Origin: CAZJHX01 sp964545715
GTDB taxonomy: Bacteria; Myxococcota_A; UBA9042; GCA-2863065
Assembly (NCBI GenBank): GCA_964545715.1
Contig: CAZJHX010000020.1
Coordinates: forward strand, 1-64,000
Reading direction: 5' to 3'
Length of the DNA: 64,000 nucleotides
This document shows, in pieces, positions 62,256-64,000 of the stretch (position 1 is its first letter; every line of letters starts with the position of its first letter). Below the pieces are notes generated by a model that was given only the letters and a program-made list of their open reading frames with translations, was not told the DNA's origin and did no database searches. A program made the translations under genes and the position numbers.

Positions 62256-63902
62256 CTACTTTTCGGCTGCGGCTTTGACCAGCTTGAACGTGTGCTCGAT
62301 GAGGCCGCGGTCGAAGCGCTTGCCGTGGCCCGGGATCACTACAGCCGCTTTGAGCGGGCGTAGCGCAGCCGCCGCGCCGACCCAGCTCTTGATGTCCGCG
62401 TCGGTCTTGTTGCCGATCTTATTGTGGCCCAGGACCATGCAGCCGCCGAACAAGACGTCGTGGTTCGGCAGATGCACCACCACGTTGTCGGGGCTGTGAG
62501 CGGCGCCTGGAAAGACGACGTGCACGCGGTCCCTGCCGTGCTTCAGCCGCAAGCCTTTGGCCGGAGCAAACGTCTCCCGCGGCGGCTGATGTTTCAGGTC
62601 GGCAAACAGCTTTTGCTGGTCGGGGCGCTTTCGCAGCCAGTGGACCATCTGAGCGCGCACCGCCGGTCCGCGCTCCGCCAGCAGTCGCACGGTGTCGGTG
62701 CTGCCCAGAGTTCGCGCGCCTGCCGCGTGAAGCGCCGTGTTGCCGCCCAGCGCGTCTGGGTGAAAGTGGGTGTTTATCGCCACCAGCGGGCGCTCGCCAA
62801 AGCGGGTACGCAACCAACCCAACAGCCGCCGTGTCGCCGCCGGAGTGTACGGCGTGTCGACCAGCAGCAGCGCGCCGTCGCTCAGCTCTGCGACCAGGGA
62901 GTTGGCAGGGTAGGGCTCCTCGTGCACGACGACATGCACGCGAGGCGTCAGCGGCGTCACCATGAGATCCCGTCCGATGCGGTACGGCACACGATCCGCA
63001 AGGTCCCCGACGCGGCGTCGCAGCGCCGTAAGCTGCCCGCTGTCCCACGCCCAGCGCTTGCCGGCGTTCTGGTCGCCGATGCGATACAGCCACGACAGCC
63101 CGATGCCGCCGGCATAGCGATCGGGTTTGGCGTAGAGCGGGTGCTTCAGCGCGGTCTGCAGCGGCGTGAACGTGTGCCCGTCCGCCGAAAGCGCCGTCAG
63201 CAGCGCGTCCAGGTGGTCGGCCGCAACCGCGTTGGCGTGCAGCAGCAGGATGTGCGGAACGCCGGCGCCCGCCTCCTCGACAGCCAGCCGCCGGTAGCGT
63301 CGCGTGGCGGCCATGATGTGGTCCACGTACGTCTGACCGATCATCGCAGCGCGGGCCTTGTCGCCCGCCCGCAGCGCCTTGAGGTACGGCTTCACCAGCG
63401 CCCACTCGCCCGTGTCGATGGTCACCGGCGCCGGTTGGTGCCCCACGCCCTTGAGGATGGCCAGGCCGTCATCACGCTTCTTGAGCGTGCGGCCGCGATG
63501 TAGAAACGGGTAGCGAAACAGCGGGACAGGTCCACCGGTGACCTTCTCCAGCAGCGCCTTGCAGCGCGTGACATCGCGCTGCCACTCGGCGTCGCTGAGC
63601 TTGCTGCGGTCGCGATGAGTCCAGGTGTGGTTGCCCAGGGGCATGCCCGCGCTCAGCCATTGGCGCAGGATCGGCGCCGACTTTCCCACGCGCCCGCACA
63701 CGACAAACGCGGTGGCCTGGACCTTGTGTTTCAGCAGCGCCGACAGGATCCGCGCGGTGCCTTTGTGCGCTGTATCCCCGGGCCCCAGACCGCCGACCCA
63801 CGGCACATCGTCGATGGTGACGGCTACAGGTGCGCGTGCAGCCGCCGGCGTGGCCAGCAGGCTCAGCACAAACAGTGGGATCAGGGGGCTTCGGGCCGAC
63901 AT
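62256..63902 (-). CDS. Polysaccharide deacetylase - subclass B1-like metallo-beta-lactamase fusion
   Basis: A 548-residue exported protein (signal peptide LIPLFVLSLLATPAAARA). Residues about 25-270 are a NodB-type deacetylase: T29-I-D31-D32, G90-N-H92-T-W-T-H96 (metal triad D32/H92/H96) and RYPFLHRG. Residues about 320-548 are a metallo-beta-lactamase fold with B1-type ligands all present: INTHFHPDALGG (H, H, D), AAHSPDNVVVHLP (H), DVLFGGCMVL (the Zn2 Cys) and VVIPGHGK (H). DVLFGGCMV followed by an Asn/Asp-rich helix and PGHG is characteristic of B1 enzymes. Likely acts in the periplasm on wall or sugar substrates; whether it hydrolyses beta-lactams is untested. It converges on the fibre-like gene 2 bases away and lies downstream of the gene at the window edge. 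Confidence 0.85.
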   Translation of the reverse strand: MSARSPLIPLFVLSLLATPAAARAPVAVTIDDVPWVGGLGPGDTAHKGTARILSALLKHKVQATAFVVCGRVGKSAPILRQWLSAGMPLGNHTWTHRDRSKLSDAEWQRDVTRCKALLEKVTGGPVPLFRYPFLHRGRTLKKRDDGLAILKGVGHQPAPVTIDTGEWALVKPYLKALRAGDKARAAMIGQTYVDHIMAATRRYRRLAVEEAGAGVPHILLLHANAVAADHLDALLTALSADGHTFTPLQTALKHPLYAKPDRYAGGIGLSWLYRIGDQNAGKRWAWDSGQLTALRRRVGDLADRVPYRIGRDLMVTPLTPRVHVVVHEEPYPANSLVAELSDGALLLVDTPYTPAATRRLLGWLRTRFGERPLVAINTHFHPDALGGNTALHAAGARTLGSTDTVRLLAERGPAVRAQMVHWLRKRPDQQKLFADLKHQPPRETFAPAKGLRLKHGRDRVHVVFPGAAHSPDNVVVHLPNHDVLFGGCMVLGHNKIGNKTDADIKSWVGAAAALRPLKAAVVIPGHGKRFDRGLIEHTFKLVKAAAEK

Positions 63903-63918
63903 GGCCCGGCAGTGTAGC

Positions 63919-64000
63919 TTACTGGGTCAGGTCCATCGTAAACGCGATGGTGCTGTAGCACGACGTGCCGTTCATGCCCTTGTCCAGGTTCTCGGTCAGC
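63919..64000 (-). CDS. C-terminal end of an unidentified gene (partial)
   Basis: On the minus strand a frame enters from beyond the window and ends at TAA (63919-63921), reading LTENLDKGMNGTSCYSTIAF then TMDLTQ. Codon bias is like that of the neighbours. Only 26 residues are visible, so neither family nor start can be given. It lies 16 bases upstream of the deacetylase-MBL start and may share its transcript. Confidence 0.6.
   Translation of the reverse strand, partial: LTENLDKGMNGTSCYSTIAFTMDLTQ

Noticed and set aside
1..64000. tRNA, rRNA, insertion sequences, attachment sites or origin of replication
   Set aside because: No cloverleaf-like sequence, transposase or integrase motif, terminal inverted repeats, or DnaA-box cluster was noticed; a dedicated search was not possible.

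Overview
The window is GC-rich bacterial chromosome carrying an unusual number of secreted, disulfide-rich giants: MopE-type CDGxDNDCDGxxDE repeats, CGDGxC..ENC..CP.DC repeats, CDDGDPCTTD repeats, DUF4215-type repeats and PPC domains. Together with many lipobox signal peptides and an IgGFc-binding-type lipoprotein, this content is typical of Myxococcota and related deltaproteobacteria. The exact taxon cannot be fixed from the sequence. No rRNA, tRNA, CRISPR array, insertion sequence or prophage was seen, and no gap between genes exceeds about 300 bases.

Layout. 1-3.75 kb: end of a MopE-type surface protein, a VOC-SRPBCC fusion, a cNMP-binding protein and a lipoprotein. 3.9-8.6 kb: a minus-strand catabolic operon (small two-TM protein, Na+/solute symporter, pyrroline-5-carboxylate-type aldehyde dehydrogenase, class III aminotransferase), probably for ornithine/proline or a related omega-amino acid. 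8.7-9.7 kb: a zinc-free MDR oxidoreductase. 9.7-18.9 kb: a Cys-rich lipoprotein of about 3,065 residues. 19-20.8 kb: a small Cys-rich lipoprotein and a PEGA protein. 21-24.7 kb: TPR protein, double-ACT protein and a Rieske-glutamate synthase fusion. 24.7-26.6 kb: two beta-propeller-type genes that both lose their 5' ends at one point. 26.6-33.8 kb: transglycosylase-like protein, lipoprotein, HExxH protein with overlapping partner, methyltransferase/AraC divergent pair, and a GntR regulator with tandem operators coupled to a GH25-like lipoprotein. 33.8-54.2 kb: a run of giant secreted proteins on the minus strand. 54.3-64 kb: calpain-like protease, clan-CD-like lipoprotein, PcfJ-domain protein, IgGFc-binding/fibre-like operon, and a deacetylase fused to a subclass-B1-like metallo-beta-lactamase domain.

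The most unusual observations are: (i) two giant genes of the 34-54 kb cluster each continue in frame through one stop codon, a TGA exactly where the repeat demands Cys (36574-36576) and a TAG inside a repeat (50591-50593); (ii) a head-to-head junction at about 25650-25680 that beheads two unrelated genes; (iii) apparent frame changes in a calpain-like gene and a small Cys-rich gene; (iv) the deacetylase-B1 MBL fusion with all metal ligands; (v) perfect tandem PdhR/FadR-like operators in front of a GntR-GH25 pair. Recoding, gene decay and assembly error are all possible for (i)-(iii), and the sequence alone does not separate them.
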